A DNA stretch of 64,000 nt from CAUPWF01 sp036656615 (GCA_036656615.1 JAVXHY010000008.1:14094-78093); one strand, 5' to 3'; shown: positions 17,746 through 27,235, numbered from the stretch's first letter. Notes: generated by a model not told the origin, from the letters alone. Numbers and translations: made by a program.

Positions 17746-18672
17746 ATGAAACAAATAAAAACTGAATTACTGTTAGGGCTTACTGCATTAATCTGGGGTG
17801 TTGCCTTTGTTGCGCAAAGTGTGGGAATGGATTATCTTGGTCCCTTTACCTTCAACTGTATCCGCAACCTGATTGGGGGTATTGTGTTAATACCATGTAT
17901 CTTTTTTTTAGATAAAATGAATCCCAAAGTTCCGGAAACTAAAATTCCGATTACTAAAAAAATTACAAAAAAATTAATTATTGGTGGTGTTTGTTGTGGC
18001 ATCTGCCTTGGACTCGCTTCGAACCTTCAGCAAGTCGGCATGATGTATACAACCGTTGGCAAAGCTGGATTTATCACTGCATTATATATTATTATTGTTC
18101 CTGTTCTTGGTATCTTCTTAAGAAAAAAAGTTGCTGCATCTGTATGGATCAGTGTGGGCATTGCTACAATTGGAATGTATCTTTTATGCATCACAGAAAA
18201 TTTTTCTATTGGCAAAGGAGATATCTTGATGTTTCTATGTGCCATTATATTTTCAATCCATATCTTAGTAATCGATCATTTTTCCACTTATGTAGACTGT
18301 GTACGCATGTCTTGCATCCAATTCTTTGTATGTGGACTTATTTCAGGTATCGGCATGTTCCTTGTAGAAACTCCAAACCTTGCTTCTATCCTTGCCTGCT
18401 GGGCTCCATTATTATATGCTGGAGTTTTATCTAGTGGTGTAGCATATACTTTACAAATTATTGCACAAAAAGATACAGACCCCACCATTGCTTCTTTGAT
18501 TTTAAGCTTGGAATCTGTATTTGCTTTAATTGGTGGATGGATTATACTTGGACAAACATTAGATTTAAAGGAACTGATTGGCTGTGGTCTTGTATTTATT
18601 GCTATTTTATTAGCACAACTTCCAAAACGTTCTATCTTAGAACAAAAAAAGGAGACCTTTATTTCTGACTAA
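17746..18672 (+). CDS. DMT superfamily permease (EamA domains)
   Basis: This 308-residue protein has ten predicted hydrophobic helices in two repeated EamA units, with the motifs LIWGVAFVAQSVGMDYLGPFTFN and GVLSSGVAYTLQIIAQKDTDPTIASLILSLESVFALIGGW. It is an inner membrane exporter or importer of small metabolites of unknown identity. The start has no good ribosome binding site; an AAAGGAAC lies about 40 nt upstream, in front of a possible six-codon GTG reading frame ending in TAA. Its 3' end overlaps the convergent AI-2E gene by 14 nt. Confidence 0.9.
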   Translation: MKQIKTELLLGLTALIWGVAFVAQSVGMDYLGPFTFNCIRNLIGGIVLIPCIFFLDKMNPKVPETKIPITKKITKKLIIGGVCCGICLGLASNLQQVGMMYTTVGKAGFITALYIIIVPVLGIFLRKKVAASVWISVGIATIGMYLLCITENFSIGKGDILMFLCAIIFSIHILVIDHFSTYVDCVRMSCIQFFVCGLISGIGMFLVETPNLASILACWAPLLYAGVLSSGVAYTLQIIAQKDTDPTIASLILSLESVFALIGGWIILGQTLDLKELIGCGLVFIAILLAQLPKRSILEQKKETFISD

Positions 18673-19687
18673 CTTCATCCTTTAATGGTACTTCCAATAA
18701 ATCCAAAATAAACATAAACATGGGAATTCCTATGATTAAACCCCAAACACCAAAAAAGTGCTCTCCTACTACTAATATTACAAATGTATAGAAGACCGGC
18801 AATGCTGTCTTAGAAGACATCAGCTTAGGGTTTAGAAAATAGCTCTCCAACCCATGAAGAATTCCAATCATCAGTATAACATATGTAACGCTTAACATAC
18901 CCCCAATATTAAAGGCTACAATACACAAAGGAACCAAGGAAATGGCTACTCCTGCCACCGGAATTAAGCCCAGTATGAAAATCATAACTCCAAATCCAAG
19001 AATATTGGAAAATCCAATTAAGTATAATCCAAGAGCGGAAAATATGCTGTTAATCAGTGAAATTATAATCTGTACTTCAATCACTTTTCCAAAAGAGGAT
19101 ACGAATTTCTGTCCATAATAAGCAAATTCCTGATATACTACAGCTATTTTACTTTTTTTAAATTTAGAAGTAAATATACGCACCTGATCTTTACCCACTA
19201 AGAAAAACAAACTCAAAATCAATGAAAGAAATACATCCATTCCACTTTTACTTACACCGCCTAGCAGATTTGCAGCAAAATTCATTCCTTCAGACGATAT
19301 GACCTCATGCAGTATACTTTCTAGGATATTTTTCCCATAATTAATGAGCTCATTATCAGATGTCTGATTAATAAACCCCTTTACTTGAATAACTGCATCT
19401 GTAAATTGGCTTGCTAATACTGGCGCAAAATGAACCAGTGCGTAGATAACCCCAAGAAAAAGCAAGGTGGATAATAACGTTAAGATTGCCTTTGAAAGTT
19501 TAGGTGTTAATTTCTTAAATTTTGCTAACAAAAGTTCATCTCCTCGAGAAAAAAGATAGGAAAACAAAAAAGTCAGTAAAATCAAATTCATCATATCTCG
19601 AAAAACATACAACAAAATCATTAACAACAGCAAACACGTAATCCTCTTAAAAACTTGGCTCTTTATAACTTTTTCTATATTTATCAA
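18659..19687 (-). CDS. AI-2E family (PerM-like) membrane protein
   Basis: This 342-residue protein has several hydrophobic helices and the family pattern ILGFGVMIFILGLIPVAGVAISLVPLC plus a C-terminal FFGVWGLIIGIPMFMFILDLL. The start is TTG 19687 with GGAGG 11 nt upstream. Family members transport diverse small molecules or ions; AI-2 export has been proposed for only some. The substrate is unknown. It is monocistronic and overlaps the end of the eamA-type gene. Confidence 0.88.
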   Translation of the reverse strand: MINIEKVIKSQVFKRITCLLLLMILLYVFRDMMNLILLTFLFSYLFSRGDELLLAKFKKLTPKLSKAILTLLSTLLFLGVIYALVHFAPVLASQFTDAVIQVKGFINQTSDNELINYGKNILESILHEVISSEGMNFAANLLGGVSKSGMDVFLSLILSLFFLVGKDQVRIFTSKFKKSKIAVVYQEFAYYGQKFVSSFGKVIEVQIIISLINSIFSALGLYLIGFSNILGFGVMIFILGLIPVAGVAISLVPLCIVAFNIGGMLSVTYVILMIGILHGLESYFLNPKLMSSKTALPVFYTFVILVVGEHFFGVWGLIIGIPMFMFILDLLEVPLKDEVSQK

Positions 19688-19874
19688 AATAACTTCCTCC
19701 GAAATTTCTTTTTGTCCATAACCATCCCACTAAACATATGTTTCTATGGCAGATTCTATCATAGTTGGAATCCAATAACAATGTTTATTCTCTTTTTCAT
19801 AAACCTTATCTGTTATTTTTCCACTCTCATTCTAGTTATTCAATGCATTTTTATCGTTATTCGATATATTTATA

Positions 19875-19903
19875 TTGACATTTATATATTTGCATGATAT
19901 GCT
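19875..19903 (+). promoter_or_regulatory. promoter of the DUF2975-XRE pair
   Basis: TTGACA (19875-19880) and TATGCT (19898-19903) are separated by 17 nt and lie 53 nt upstream of the start codon. Confidence 0.7.
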
Positions 19904-19955
19904 AACTGTAGAAAACATAAGCAGTTAAATTCAAATAAGAATGGAGGAATTTCAT

Positions 19956-20417
19956 ATGGATAATTTTTCAAAATCATTAAACAAACGGTTAGTACTAGGG
20001 GTTATATTAACTGGAATTATAAGTCTGCAAAACATTGCTCAACTTTTCATATTAATCACAGAGTTTTGGAATGGAGCCCCTTATGCCACGGAAATATTAA
20101 ATGCTTTTTTATTTACATTTAGTATTATTATGAGCTTTGTGGCACTCATTAAAATTTGGATTAGTGGAAAACCATTTTCCAAAACTTTAACGAACTGTAT
20201 GTCTGGAATTGGAATTGTTTACACATCAGCTAGTTTTTTTGCCTGCTTTATTCCCGGTGTAATGCCAACAGGACTGCAGATACTTGGCTTTCAATTTAAA
20301 AAGCTTGACATTTTTATTCAGGGAAACTATCTAACCTATGGACTATTAATGTTAGTGTTCTCCGAAGTGTTAAAATATGGTTTGGAATATCAGCATGATT
20401 CTGAACTAACATTATAG
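19956..20417 (+). CDS. DUF2975 family membrane protein
   Basis: The protein is 153 residues from ATG 19956, which has GGAGG 7 nt upstream; the ATG at 19941 lies before that site. Four hydrophobic helices are spaced as in DUF2975, with VVLKYGLEYQ-type residues near the end. Function is unknown. The family is typically encoded next to a small XRE regulator, as here (11-nt gap), and the pair is likely co-transcribed. Confidence 0.8.
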   Translation: MDNFSKSLNKRLVLGVILTGIISLQNIAQLFILITEFWNGAPYATEILNAFLFTFSIIMSFVALIKIWISGKPFSKTLTNCMSGIGIVYTSASFFACFIPGVMPTGLQILGFQFKKLDIFIQGNYLTYGLLMLVFSEVLKYGLEYQHDSELTL

Positions 20418-20428
20418 GGAGGGTACAC

Positions 20429-20650
20429 ATGGCTATTATACTAAGATTAGATCGAATGATGGCAGATAGAAAAATGTCTTTAAATGAACTAACCGCAAAG
20501 GTAGGACTTTCTTCTGCAAATTTATCAAATTTAAAAACAGGAAAAGTAAGGGCAATTCGATTTTCTACGCTTGAAGCAATCTGTCGGGTATTAGAATGTC
20601 AGCCCGGAGATATTCTGGAATACAAAGAAGAGCAAGACTCCACAGACTAA
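20429..20650 (+). CDS. small XRE/Cro family regulator (YozG-like)
   Basis: This 73-residue protein is almost entirely one helix-turn-helix domain: MADRKMSLNELTAKVGLSSANLSNLKTGKVRAIRFSTLEAICRVLECQPGDILEY. AGGGAGG lies before the ATG. It is probably the partner and regulator of the preceding DUF2975 gene. Confidence 0.9.
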   Translation: MAIILRLDRMMADRKMSLNELTAKVGLSSANLSNLKTGKVRAIRFSTLEAICRVLECQPGDILEYKEEQDSTD

Positions 20651-20685
20651 AAAAATCTCTCGCAGTATTATGCGAGAGATTTTTT
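20651..20685. terminator. bidirectional terminator
   Basis: AAAAATCTCTCGCA (20651-20664) and TGCGAGAGATTTTT (20671-20684) form a perfect 14-bp stem with a 6-nt loop. It ends the XRE unit on the plus strand and the gatY-xylB operon on the minus strand. Confidence 0.92.
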
Positions 20686-20713
20686 CTACGGAGTCACCAA
20701 CGAGGATCTATGT

Positions 20714-22234
20714 TCAGTTTTCTGTATTTTTAACCATCAAATCCTCCAGCTTTTGATAAAGCTTCAAATAAATTTCATAATTATTTTGATAAATTTCCTT
20801 ATGATCTGTGTTGGGTTCGTGCTTTCTCGTGATTTTCACAGTCCTTGTTACAGCTTCTTCAAAATCTCTATAGAATCCTACTCCCACACCTGCAAGAATA
20901 GCTGCCCCAAGTGTTGTTGCTGTATCTGAAGATGGCACTACAATGGATTTTCCTGTTATATCGCTTTTCATTTGTGTCCACAGAAGCGAATTGGCAGATC
21001 CACCCATTGCCCGAAGTTCTTTTACCTCCGTACCCGTTGCCTCTGCAATATCTATATTATGTTTTAAGGAAAATGCTACTCCTTCCATAGCTGAACGTAT
21101 GATATGACCCTTTGTTTTACTAAAATCTAAGCCAAAGAAAACCCCCTTAGCATCTGGATTCCAAATAGGTGATCGTTCTCCTGCCATATATGGAAGAAAT
21201 ATCAATCCATCACTTCCCTCATTTACTTTATCTGCCAGTTCATTTAATTGTATCAGTGAAGCCTTCCCTGTTTCTAGTTCTTTCGATCGTTCGAACTCTG
21301 CAAATTCTTTTTCCAGCCAACGCATTACACCCCCGCCACCGGTTGTTCCACCTTGTAGCAGCCATTGATCTGGCACCACATGAAATCCTAAAATCAATCG
21401 TGGATCAGCCGCATACTGATTCATACATATGCTCATTCCACCAGCCTGTCCGCCTTGCTCTTGTGTTTCTCCCGGATGAATCACACCTGCTCCAAGTGCA
21501 CCACAAGCCGCATCCAATCCACCCGCCACGACCAAAGTGCCCTCTGCTAATCCGGTTTGTTCTGCGGCTTTTTTTGTAACCCTTCCAATCACTTGATGAC
21601 TTGGCACAATCTGTGGCAATACTTCCACTGGTATCCCAAGTTTCATACACATCTTTTCATCCCATTGTCCATGGTGCATATCAAAACAATGCAGTCCATA
21701 TCCCTGGGACATATCTTGGGTAATTGCTCCTGTCAATCTGTAAGCAATAAAACTATTTGACTGCAATATCTTATCTACATGTGCAAACATATTGGGCATC
21801 GTTTCCTTATACCAAAGAATCTTTGCCGTTGTATAAGAAGGCTGCAGCGAATTCCCCGCTAATGTGAAAATCTGATCCTCTCCAATTTGAAGATTAAGTC
21901 TATCACAAATATCCTGTGCTCTAGTATCCATCCAAATAGGTGTATTTGCCAAAACCACACCTTCTTGATTCATTGGAATTGCAGACCATCCTTGACCGTC
22001 TATCCCAATCCCAGCTATATCATCAGAATCTATTTCCCCTCCGCTTAATACATCCTGAATAGTTCTGCACACAGCATCCCACCATTCATCAGGATTTTGT
22101 TCTGCCCATCCTGGTTTTGGATAATACACAGGATAGTCTCCATTTCCGCTTGCCATAACTTCCCCACTTTTGTTAAAGATGGCGATTTTACAAGCACTGG
22201 TTCCAATATCAATTCCTAATAAATATTTCTTCAT
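20714..22234 (-). CDS. xylB: xylulokinase-family FGGY kinase
   Basis: This 506-residue kinase starts with the phosphate-binding LLGIDIGTSACKIAIF and has GWAEQNPDEWWDAV, GGLDAACGALGAG (catalytic aspartate) and a C-terminal ATP site around GGSANSLLWTQM. This matches xylulokinase best among FGGY kinases. It phosphorylates D-xylulose or a related ketose. It is last in a minus-strand operon with gatY, a Zn-dehydrogenase and a HAD phosphatase, so the true substrate may be another ketose made by the dehydrogenase. Confidence 0.88.
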   Translation of the reverse strand: MKKYLLGIDIGTSACKIAIFNKSGEVMASGNGDYPVYYPKPGWAEQNPDEWWDAVCRTIQDVLSGGEIDSDDIAGIGIDGQGWSAIPMNQEGVVLANTPIWMDTRAQDICDRLNLQIGEDQIFTLAGNSLQPSYTTAKILWYKETMPNMFAHVDKILQSNSFIAYRLTGAITQDMSQGYGLHCFDMHHGQWDEKMCMKLGIPVEVLPQIVPSHQVIGRVTKKAAEQTGLAEGTLVVAGGLDAACGALGAGVIHPGETQEQGGQAGGMSICMNQYAADPRLILGFHVVPDQWLLQGGTTGGGGVMRWLEKEFAEFERSKELETGKASLIQLNELADKVNEGSDGLIFLPYMAGERSPIWNPDAKGVFFGLDFSKTKGHIIRSAMEGVAFSLKHNIDIAEATGTEVKELRAMGGSANSLLWTQMKSDITGKSIVVPSSDTATTLGAAILAGVGVGFYRDFEEAVTRTVKITRKHEPNTDHKEIYQNNYEIYLKLYQKLEDLMVKNTEN

Positions 22235-22268
22235 TCCTACCTCATTTTTCTTATAACTTCCACAGGCG

Positions 22269-22901
22269 TTATTTTATATTCTCATAATCTATAGTCAAGA
22301 GTTCAGGAAACGAGTAAATCGTCCTAAATTCTCCCTGAACTTTTCCAAATCCATACGCAGCAAAGATCATTGGAATTCCTGCTTCTTCACATGCATCTGC
22401 ATCACCTTGGGTATCTCCTACGTAAATCCCCTGTTTCAACCCATTTCGTTTCATAATAAGTCTAATATTATCACCCTTCAACATGCCGGTATCTCCCGGA
22501 CATGTATAATCCGTAAAATATGAACCAAGCCCAGTATTTTGCAAAAAAGCTTCAATATAGCCCGCCTGACAATTGCTGACAATAAATAATGGATACTTGT
22601 CAGATAATTTTCTAATTGTTTCAGCTACTCCTTCATAAATCTTGCAAGGTTGTACAGCAACCAAACGATTTTCATAGTTAAACAAATGAATAGAAAGAGA
22701 AATTCTTTGCTCTTCTGTCAACATAGGAAATAGATTGCTCATAATTACCTCTAATGGTTTTCCAAATTCACCCATCAACTCAGTTCCAGTCACTCTTTTT
22801 TCCAAGTCGGATTGTTCTTTAATGGCCTGATTCCAAGATTGTGCCACTGTTTCTGTGGAATCCCACAAAGTTCCATCTACATCAAATATAATTCCGTTCA
22901 T
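22269..22901 (-). CDS. HAD family hydrolase (phosphoglycolate phosphatase-like)
   Basis: This 210-residue protein has HAD motif I FDVDGTLWDS (residues 6-15), motif II FIVSNCQAG, motif III with KGDNIRLIMKR, and motif IV YVGDTQGDADACEEAG. An alpha-helical cap lies between motifs I and II. It probably dephosphorylates a sugar phosphate or glycolate-like compound. In this operon it may relieve toxic phosphosugar build-up; that is inference. Confidence 0.9.
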   Translation of the reverse strand: MNGIIFDVDGTLWDSTETVAQSWNQAIKEQSDLEKRVTGTELMGEFGKPLEVIMSNLFPMLTEEQRISLSIHLFNYENRLVAVQPCKIYEGVAETIRKLSDKYPLFIVSNCQAGYIEAFLQNTGLGSYFTDYTCPGDTGMLKGDNIRLIMKRNGLKQGIYVGDTQGDADACEEAGIPMIFAAYGFGKVQGEFRTIYSFPELLTIDYENIK

Positions 22902-22928
22902 GTCATCTCCTCTGCAATCACCACTCTA

Positions 22929-23975
22929 TCATTCATTTATCAATAGTATTTTTCCCTTTACTAACCCTGGTGTCTTATACATATCAAATGCTTCTTGTGC
23001 TTTACTCATAGGCATTTGCTTGAAAATAAAGCCATCATCAAATTTCAACTCTCCTGTTGCAAAATAGTGAGCCGTCAATTCCCATTCTTTCCCTGGATAA
23101 GGTGCGCTGTAAGACATCCAAGATCCTGTTAATTTGAATTCCTTACGATTCATATTTTCCCACATAGAGGGTGTAAAACCTAATTCTACATGTGGCGTTC
23201 CAATAAAACAAACATGTGCTTTGTTGGCAGCTAATTGAAATGCCATTTGCATAGTTGGCACTGCTCCCGCTGTTTCAAATACATAAGCATAGCCTTTTTG
23301 TTCCGTAATTTGCATAGCCTTTTCCATAAAGTTTTTATCTAAGGTATTAATAACATCATCTGCACCCAACCTTTTTGCCATTGCCAGACGTTCTTCACTA
23401 ATGTCAAACACCACAACCTTTTTAGAACCAAAGATTTTTGCCCATTGCATGGTAAACATACCAATTGTACCTCCACCTAGAATGGCTACATATTCACCTC
23501 CTTGGTAATCATTACAAAAAACTCCATGAAGTGCAACCGTTGAAGGTTCAAACATTGCACCTCGTTCATAAGGAATATGCTCATCAAATACCACTGCATT
23601 CTTCTCTGGTATCACGATATAATCTGCATTGCTCCCTTGTTGTCTGGAACCAATAAAACTATAGTCCTTACATAACGAATAATTACCTTTTTGACAATCC
23701 ATACATTTCATACATGGAATCAAAGGTGCCCCTGATACCCGATCTCCTATCTTTACTTTTTCTACCCCTTCCCCAATTTCTACCACATCTCCCGAAAATT
23801 CATGTCCCAGTACAATTGGATAAAAATGCACCCCATTGTTCAGCACTCTTGGAATATCAGATCCACATATTCCAGAAGCTTTTACTTTCACTTTAATCAA
23901 ACCGGCTTCTATCTTTGGTTCTTCAATTTCCTGGTATTTTATTACTTCATTCTTCACAACAACTGCCGCTTTCAT
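22929..23975 (-). CDS. zinc-dependent alcohol dehydrogenase, galactitol-1-phosphate dehydrogenase-like
   Basis: This 348-residue MDR enzyme has the catalytic zinc site GICGSD (C37 region) and GHEFSGDVVEIG, a structural zinc loop CMKCMDCQKGNYSLC with four cysteines, and the NAD Rossmann motif ILGGGTIGMF. It resembles GatD/sorbitol dehydrogenases. Sitting beside gatY, it may oxidise a polyol (or its phosphate) to a ketose. Substrate is inferred from context. Confidence 0.85.
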   Translation of the reverse strand: MKAAVVVKNEVIKYQEIEEPKIEAGLIKVKVKASGICGSDIPRVLNNGVHFYPIVLGHEFSGDVVEIGEGVEKVKIGDRVSGAPLIPCMKCMDCQKGNYSLCKDYSFIGSRQQGSNADYIVIPEKNAVVFDEHIPYERGAMFEPSTVALHGVFCNDYQGGEYVAILGGGTIGMFTMQWAKIFGSKKVVVFDISEERLAMAKRLGADDVINTLDKNFMEKAMQITEQKGYAYVFETAGAVPTMQMAFQLAANKAHVCFIGTPHVELGFTPSMWENMNRKEFKLTGSWMSYSAPYPGKEWELTAHYFATGELKFDDGFIFKQMPMSKAQEAFDMYKTPGLVKGKILLINE

Positions 23976-23997
23976 ATTGATCCTCCTATTTCACTTT

Positions 23998-24846
23998 TTA
24001 TGCCTTTTTCTCACATCCGCATACCAACATTCTTTTCATAACGGATTCCTTTACCGCATCCATACCTACTTTTCCTAATGCTTTCGGATCGAAAATTTCC
24101 GGATTTTCTTTTAATAATTTTCTAATTGCCACTGTATATGCCACTCGCAGTTCTGTAGCAAAATTCACCTTACAAATTCCTCGTTCAACACAATCCTTAA
24201 TATCTGTATCTAATAATCCCGATGCACCGTGTAGTACCAGTGGAACATCTATTACCTTCCGAAGTTGAGATAATCGTTCTTTATCCAATACCGGAGTTCC
24301 ATCATAAAATCCATGTGCTGTTCCAATTGCCACTGCAAGTGATTGAATATGGGTTCTATTAACAAATTCTACTGCCTGAAAAGGGTCTGTATTGGTATCT
24401 TTCATAACCACTAGATCATCTTCCTTTCCACCAACCTTACCCAATTCTGCTTCTACAGGTATATTGTTAGGAAGTGCCACATCCACAACCCTCTTAGTAA
24501 CTGCAATGTTTTCTTCAAAGTTTTCAGCCGACCCATCAATCATCACAGAAGTATATCCTTCTTTTATTGCTCTTACTGCCAATTCAAAACTATTTCCATG
24601 ATCTAAATGTAATGCTACTGGAACCTGTGCTTTTTGGGCTTCTGCCGATACAATATTCGCAAAAGTTTCCAAGGTTCCATAGATAACCGTCGAAGGAGTC
24701 GTTTGTAATATAACCGGGGCCGAAAGCTCCTCTGCCGCTCCAATCACCGCTTTTATCATTTCCATATTTTCAACATTAAATGCTCCCACAGCGTAGCCAC
24801 CAGCCTGTGCTTGAAGAAGCATGTTCCTTGATGTAACCAATGACAT
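23998..24846 (-). CDS. gatY: class II ketose-bisphosphate aldolase, tagatose-bisphosphate type
   Basis: This 282-residue protein has zinc ligands in LHLDHGNSFE (near 83), the conserved E in VEAELGKVGG, and LVLHGASGL with VNFATELR near the C-terminus (phosphate binding). Size and motifs fit GatY/KbaY rather than longer FbaA enzymes. It cleaves D-tagatose 1,6-bisphosphate to DHAP and glyceraldehyde-3-phosphate. A divergent gatZ homologue supports the tagatose assignment. AGGAGGG precedes the ATG. Confidence 0.9.
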   Translation of the reverse strand: MSLVTSRNMLLQAQAGGYAVGAFNVENMEMIKAVIGAAEELSAPVILQTTPSTVIYGTLETFANIVSAEAQKAQVPVALHLDHGNSFELAVRAIKEGYTSVMIDGSAENFEENIAVTKRVVDVALPNNIPVEAELGKVGGKEDDLVVMKDTNTDPFQAVEFVNRTHIQSLAVAIGTAHGFYDGTPVLDKERLSQLRKVIDVPLVLHGASGLLDTDIKDCVERGICKVNFATELRVAYTVAIRKLLKENPEIFDPKALGKVGMDAVKESVMKRMLVCGCEKKA

Positions 24847-24866
24847 ATTATGCCCTCCTATAAATT

Positions 24867-24878
24867 ATGAAACTACAT
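24867..24878. promoter_or_regulatory. degenerate ATGT-N4-ACAT site downstream of the gatY promoter
   Basis: ATGAAACTACAT matches the strong site at 24956-24967 in 9 of 12 positions. It lies between the gatY -10 box and start codon, where a bound repressor would block transcription. The match is partial. Confidence 0.35.
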
Positions 24879-24892
24879 GGTTTATATTAAAT

Positions 24893-24921
24893 ATCGTACC
24901 TATTTTTTCATAGATTGTCAA
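24893..24921 (-). promoter_or_regulatory. promoter of the gatY operon
   Basis: On the minus strand TTGACA (24921-24916) and TACGAT (24898-24893) are separated by 17 nt, with 46 nt to the gatY start codon. Confidence 0.65.
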
Positions 24922-24928
24922 CCCAACA

Positions 24929-24969
24929 TTGCGTTTTTTGTGTATAAATGTTATTATGTACGTACATAG
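24929..24969 (+). promoter_or_regulatory. promoter with GntR-type operator, epimerase-gatZ unit
   Basis: TTGCGT (24929-24934) and TATTAT (24952-24957) are spaced by 17 nt. The palindrome ATGTACGTACAT (24956-24967) starts in the -10 box and covers the start of transcription. A 23-nt stretch here (24947-24969) matches 21 of 23 positions with 39773-39795 in front of the gntR gene. Confidence 0.7.
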
Positions 24970-25003
24970 CTACATGAAATATTAAGAAAAGGAGAAACAA
25001 CAT

Positions 25004-25876
25004 ATGAAACACGGTATTTATTATGCTTACTGGGAAAAAGAGTGGGAAGCAGACTATCTCTATTACGTAGACAAAGTTTCAAAATTAGGGTTCGATATTT
25101 TAGAATTGGGTGCAAAACCATTGCCCGACTATAATTTTAGTCAAATTACCGCCCTTAGATCTGCTGCAAAAAACAATGGTCTTGAATTAACCGCTGGATA
25201 TGGTCCCGCATTTAATCAAAATATTGGCTCCCCTAATTCTATTACTAGAGCACATGGTCTCGCATGGTTTACAAGACTTTTTGAAGTCATGGCTCAATTA
25301 GATATCCATCTATTAGGTGGCGCTATTTACTCCTATTGGCCAGTGGATTTTTCAACCGTTATAAATAAATCTGATGATTGGAAACGCAGTGTAGAAGGGA
25401 TGCAAATTTTAGGACCCATCGCAAAACAATACAACATAACATTAGGTATGGAAGTTTTAAATCGATTTGAAAATCATATATTAAATACCGCGCAAGAAGG
25501 TGTTGCTTTTGTAAAAGAAATAGGAGTAGAAAATGTCAAAGTTATGTTAGATACCTTTCATATGAATATCGAAGAATCCAGTATCGGCGATGCCATACGC
25601 ACAGCCGGAAATCTTCTTGGACATTTTCATACCGGAGAATGTAACCGCATGGTTCCAGGAAAAGGCCGAATTCCATGGAAGGAAATTGGTGACGCACTCA
25701 AATCCATTGAATATAACGGCACGGTTGTTATGGAACCCTTTGTTAATACCGGGGGAACAGTTGGACAAAACATACATGTTTGGCGCGATATCAGTCAAGG
25801 CGCAAACGAAGACCAACTAGATTTAGACGCAAAGCAAGCATTGGCATTTCAACGATATATGTTAGATTGGAAGTAG
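25004..25876 (+). CDS. sugar phosphate isomerase/epimerase, D-tagatose 3-epimerase-like
   Basis: This 290-residue TIM-barrel protein shows the four metal ligands of the tagatose/psicose epimerase group at E150 (GMEVLN), D183 (MLDTFHMNIEE), H209 (HFHTGECN) and E244 (VVMEPF). Their spacing equals that of D-tagatose 3-epimerase. It probably interconverts ketohexoses at C3 in the cytoplasm, feeding tagatose or fructose derivatives to the kinases and GatY/GatZ. AAAAGGAG lies upstream of the ATG. Confidence 0.88.
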   Translation: MKHGIYYAYWEKEWEADYLYYVDKVSKLGFDILELGAKPLPDYNFSQITALRSAAKNNGLELTAGYGPAFNQNIGSPNSITRAHGLAWFTRLFEVMAQLDIHLLGGAIYSYWPVDFSTVINKSDDWKRSVEGMQILGPIAKQYNITLGMEVLNRFENHILNTAQEGVAFVKEIGVENVKVMLDTFHMNIEESSIGDAIRTAGNLLGHFHTGECNRMVPGKGRIPWKEIGDALKSIEYNGTVVMEPFVNTGGTVGQNIHVWRDISQGANEDQLDLDAKQALAFQRYMLDWK

Positions 25877-25901
25877 ATCTTGCCCTAAAAGGAGAATAGA
25901 A

Positions 25902-27224
25902 ATGAAAGATGTATTACGCAATATCATAACAAAACGAAACAAAGGAATACACAGTGGAATTCCCTCTTATTGTACCGCTAACAGCTTAGTAATTGAAGCA
26001 ATTTTAGAACAGGCTCAACGCTTTGACGACTCTGTTATAATAGAAGCAACTGCTAATCAAGTCAATCAATTCGGTGGATATACAGGTATGAAGCCTCAAG
26101 ATTTTGCTGATTTTGTATACGAAATTGCTAACAATATTGGATTTGATCTAGAACATATTATTCTAGGTGGTGACCACCTAGGACCTTTAACATGGTCAGC
26201 CCTTCCAGAAGAAGAAGCTATGAGGAATTCAATTGAACTGGTACAATTATTTGTAAAGGCAGGATTTAAAAAAATACACTTAGATACCAGCATGAAGCTT
26301 GGCAGCGATTCTCCTAATACTCCATTAAGTGATCAAATCATTGCCCAACGTGGTGTTCGTCTTTATATTGCATGCGAAGAAGCTTTTCAAGAATTATTAC
26401 AGAAAAATCCCCAGGAAGCTCATCCAATCTTTATTATTGGAAGCGAAGTACCTATTCCCGGAGGCGCAAAAGATGAAGAAACGGTTCAAGTTACCAATCC
26501 TCTTGCATTTGAATCCACTGTTCAAGTTTACAAAGAAGCCTTTCTAAGTCATGGTATTACCAATGCATTCGATTATATAATAGCAGTTGTCGTTCAACCT
26601 GGAGTAGAATTCGGGGATACTGAAATTGCACATTATAATTCCTTCTCCGCGAAAAAATTGTGTAATGCATTAAAAAAACATCCAAACCTAGTTTTTGAAG
26701 GCCATTCTACTGATTATCAGACACCTGAAGAATTAAAAAAAATGGTAACTGATGGAATCGCAATTCTTAAAGTTGGACCTGCGCTGACCTTTTCTCTTAG
26801 AGAAGGGTTGTTTTCCTTAAGTGCTATAGAAAACGAATTGATTCCCGAAGAAAAAAGATCCCATTTCATAGAAATATTAGAACAAGTTATGTTAGATTCT
26901 CCTGTCAATTGGAAAACTCATTATCACGGTACTGATAATGAATTACAAATCAAAAGAAAATACAGTTTTTCAGATCGCAGCCGCTATTATATGAACCAGG
27001 AAGCTGTACAAAATTCTATCGATCGTCTATTTCATAATTTAGATGAGACGGGCATTCCTCTAAGTATGCTGCATCAATTTCTTCCACTTCAATATATAAA
27101 AGTAAGAGATGGAAAGCTTCCTTGCAACGCAAGGGCATTGGCAAAAGATTGTGTAGTCACCTTAGTAGACGACTATAATTACGCTGTGAAAACAAACTAT
27201 ATGATAGGAAGTATATTTGCATAG
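25902..27224 (+). CDS. gatZ: D-tagatose-bisphosphate aldolase, non-catalytic subunit (GatZ/KbaZ family)
   Basis: This 440-residue protein has the family signatures GIPSYCTANSLVIEAIL, ATANQVNQFGGYTGM, GGDHLGPLTW and EGHSTDYQTPEEL. GatZ/KbaZ proteins are needed for full activity and stability of GatY/KbaY. The gatY homologue is in the divergent operon, so the two halves of the enzyme are probably co-regulated from the shared 157-nt control region. The gene follows the epimerase by 25 nt. Confidence 0.92.
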   Translation: MKDVLRNIITKRNKGIHSGIPSYCTANSLVIEAILEQAQRFDDSVIIEATANQVNQFGGYTGMKPQDFADFVYEIANNIGFDLEHIILGGDHLGPLTWSALPEEEAMRNSIELVQLFVKAGFKKIHLDTSMKLGSDSPNTPLSDQIIAQRGVRLYIACEEAFQELLQKNPQEAHPIFIIGSEVPIPGGAKDEETVQVTNPLAFESTVQVYKEAFLSHGITNAFDYIIAVVVQPGVEFGDTEIAHYNSFSAKKLCNALKKHPNLVFEGHSTDYQTPEELKKMVTDGIAILKVGPALTFSLREGLFSLSAIENELIPEEKRSHFIEILEQVMLDSPVNWKTHYHGTDNELQIKRKYSFSDRSRYYMNQEAVQNSIDRLFHNLDETGIPLSMLHQFLPLQYIKVRDGKLPCNARALAKDCVVTLVDDYNYAVKTNYMIGSIFA

Positions 27225-27235
27225 CATAACAAGCA

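Noticed and set aside
19655..19897. 80-codon plus-strand frame upstream of the DUF2975 gene
   Set aside because: It begins inside the AI-2E gene on the opposite strand, has no ribosome site, and its phenylalanine/isoleucine-rich content reflects AT-rich DNA.
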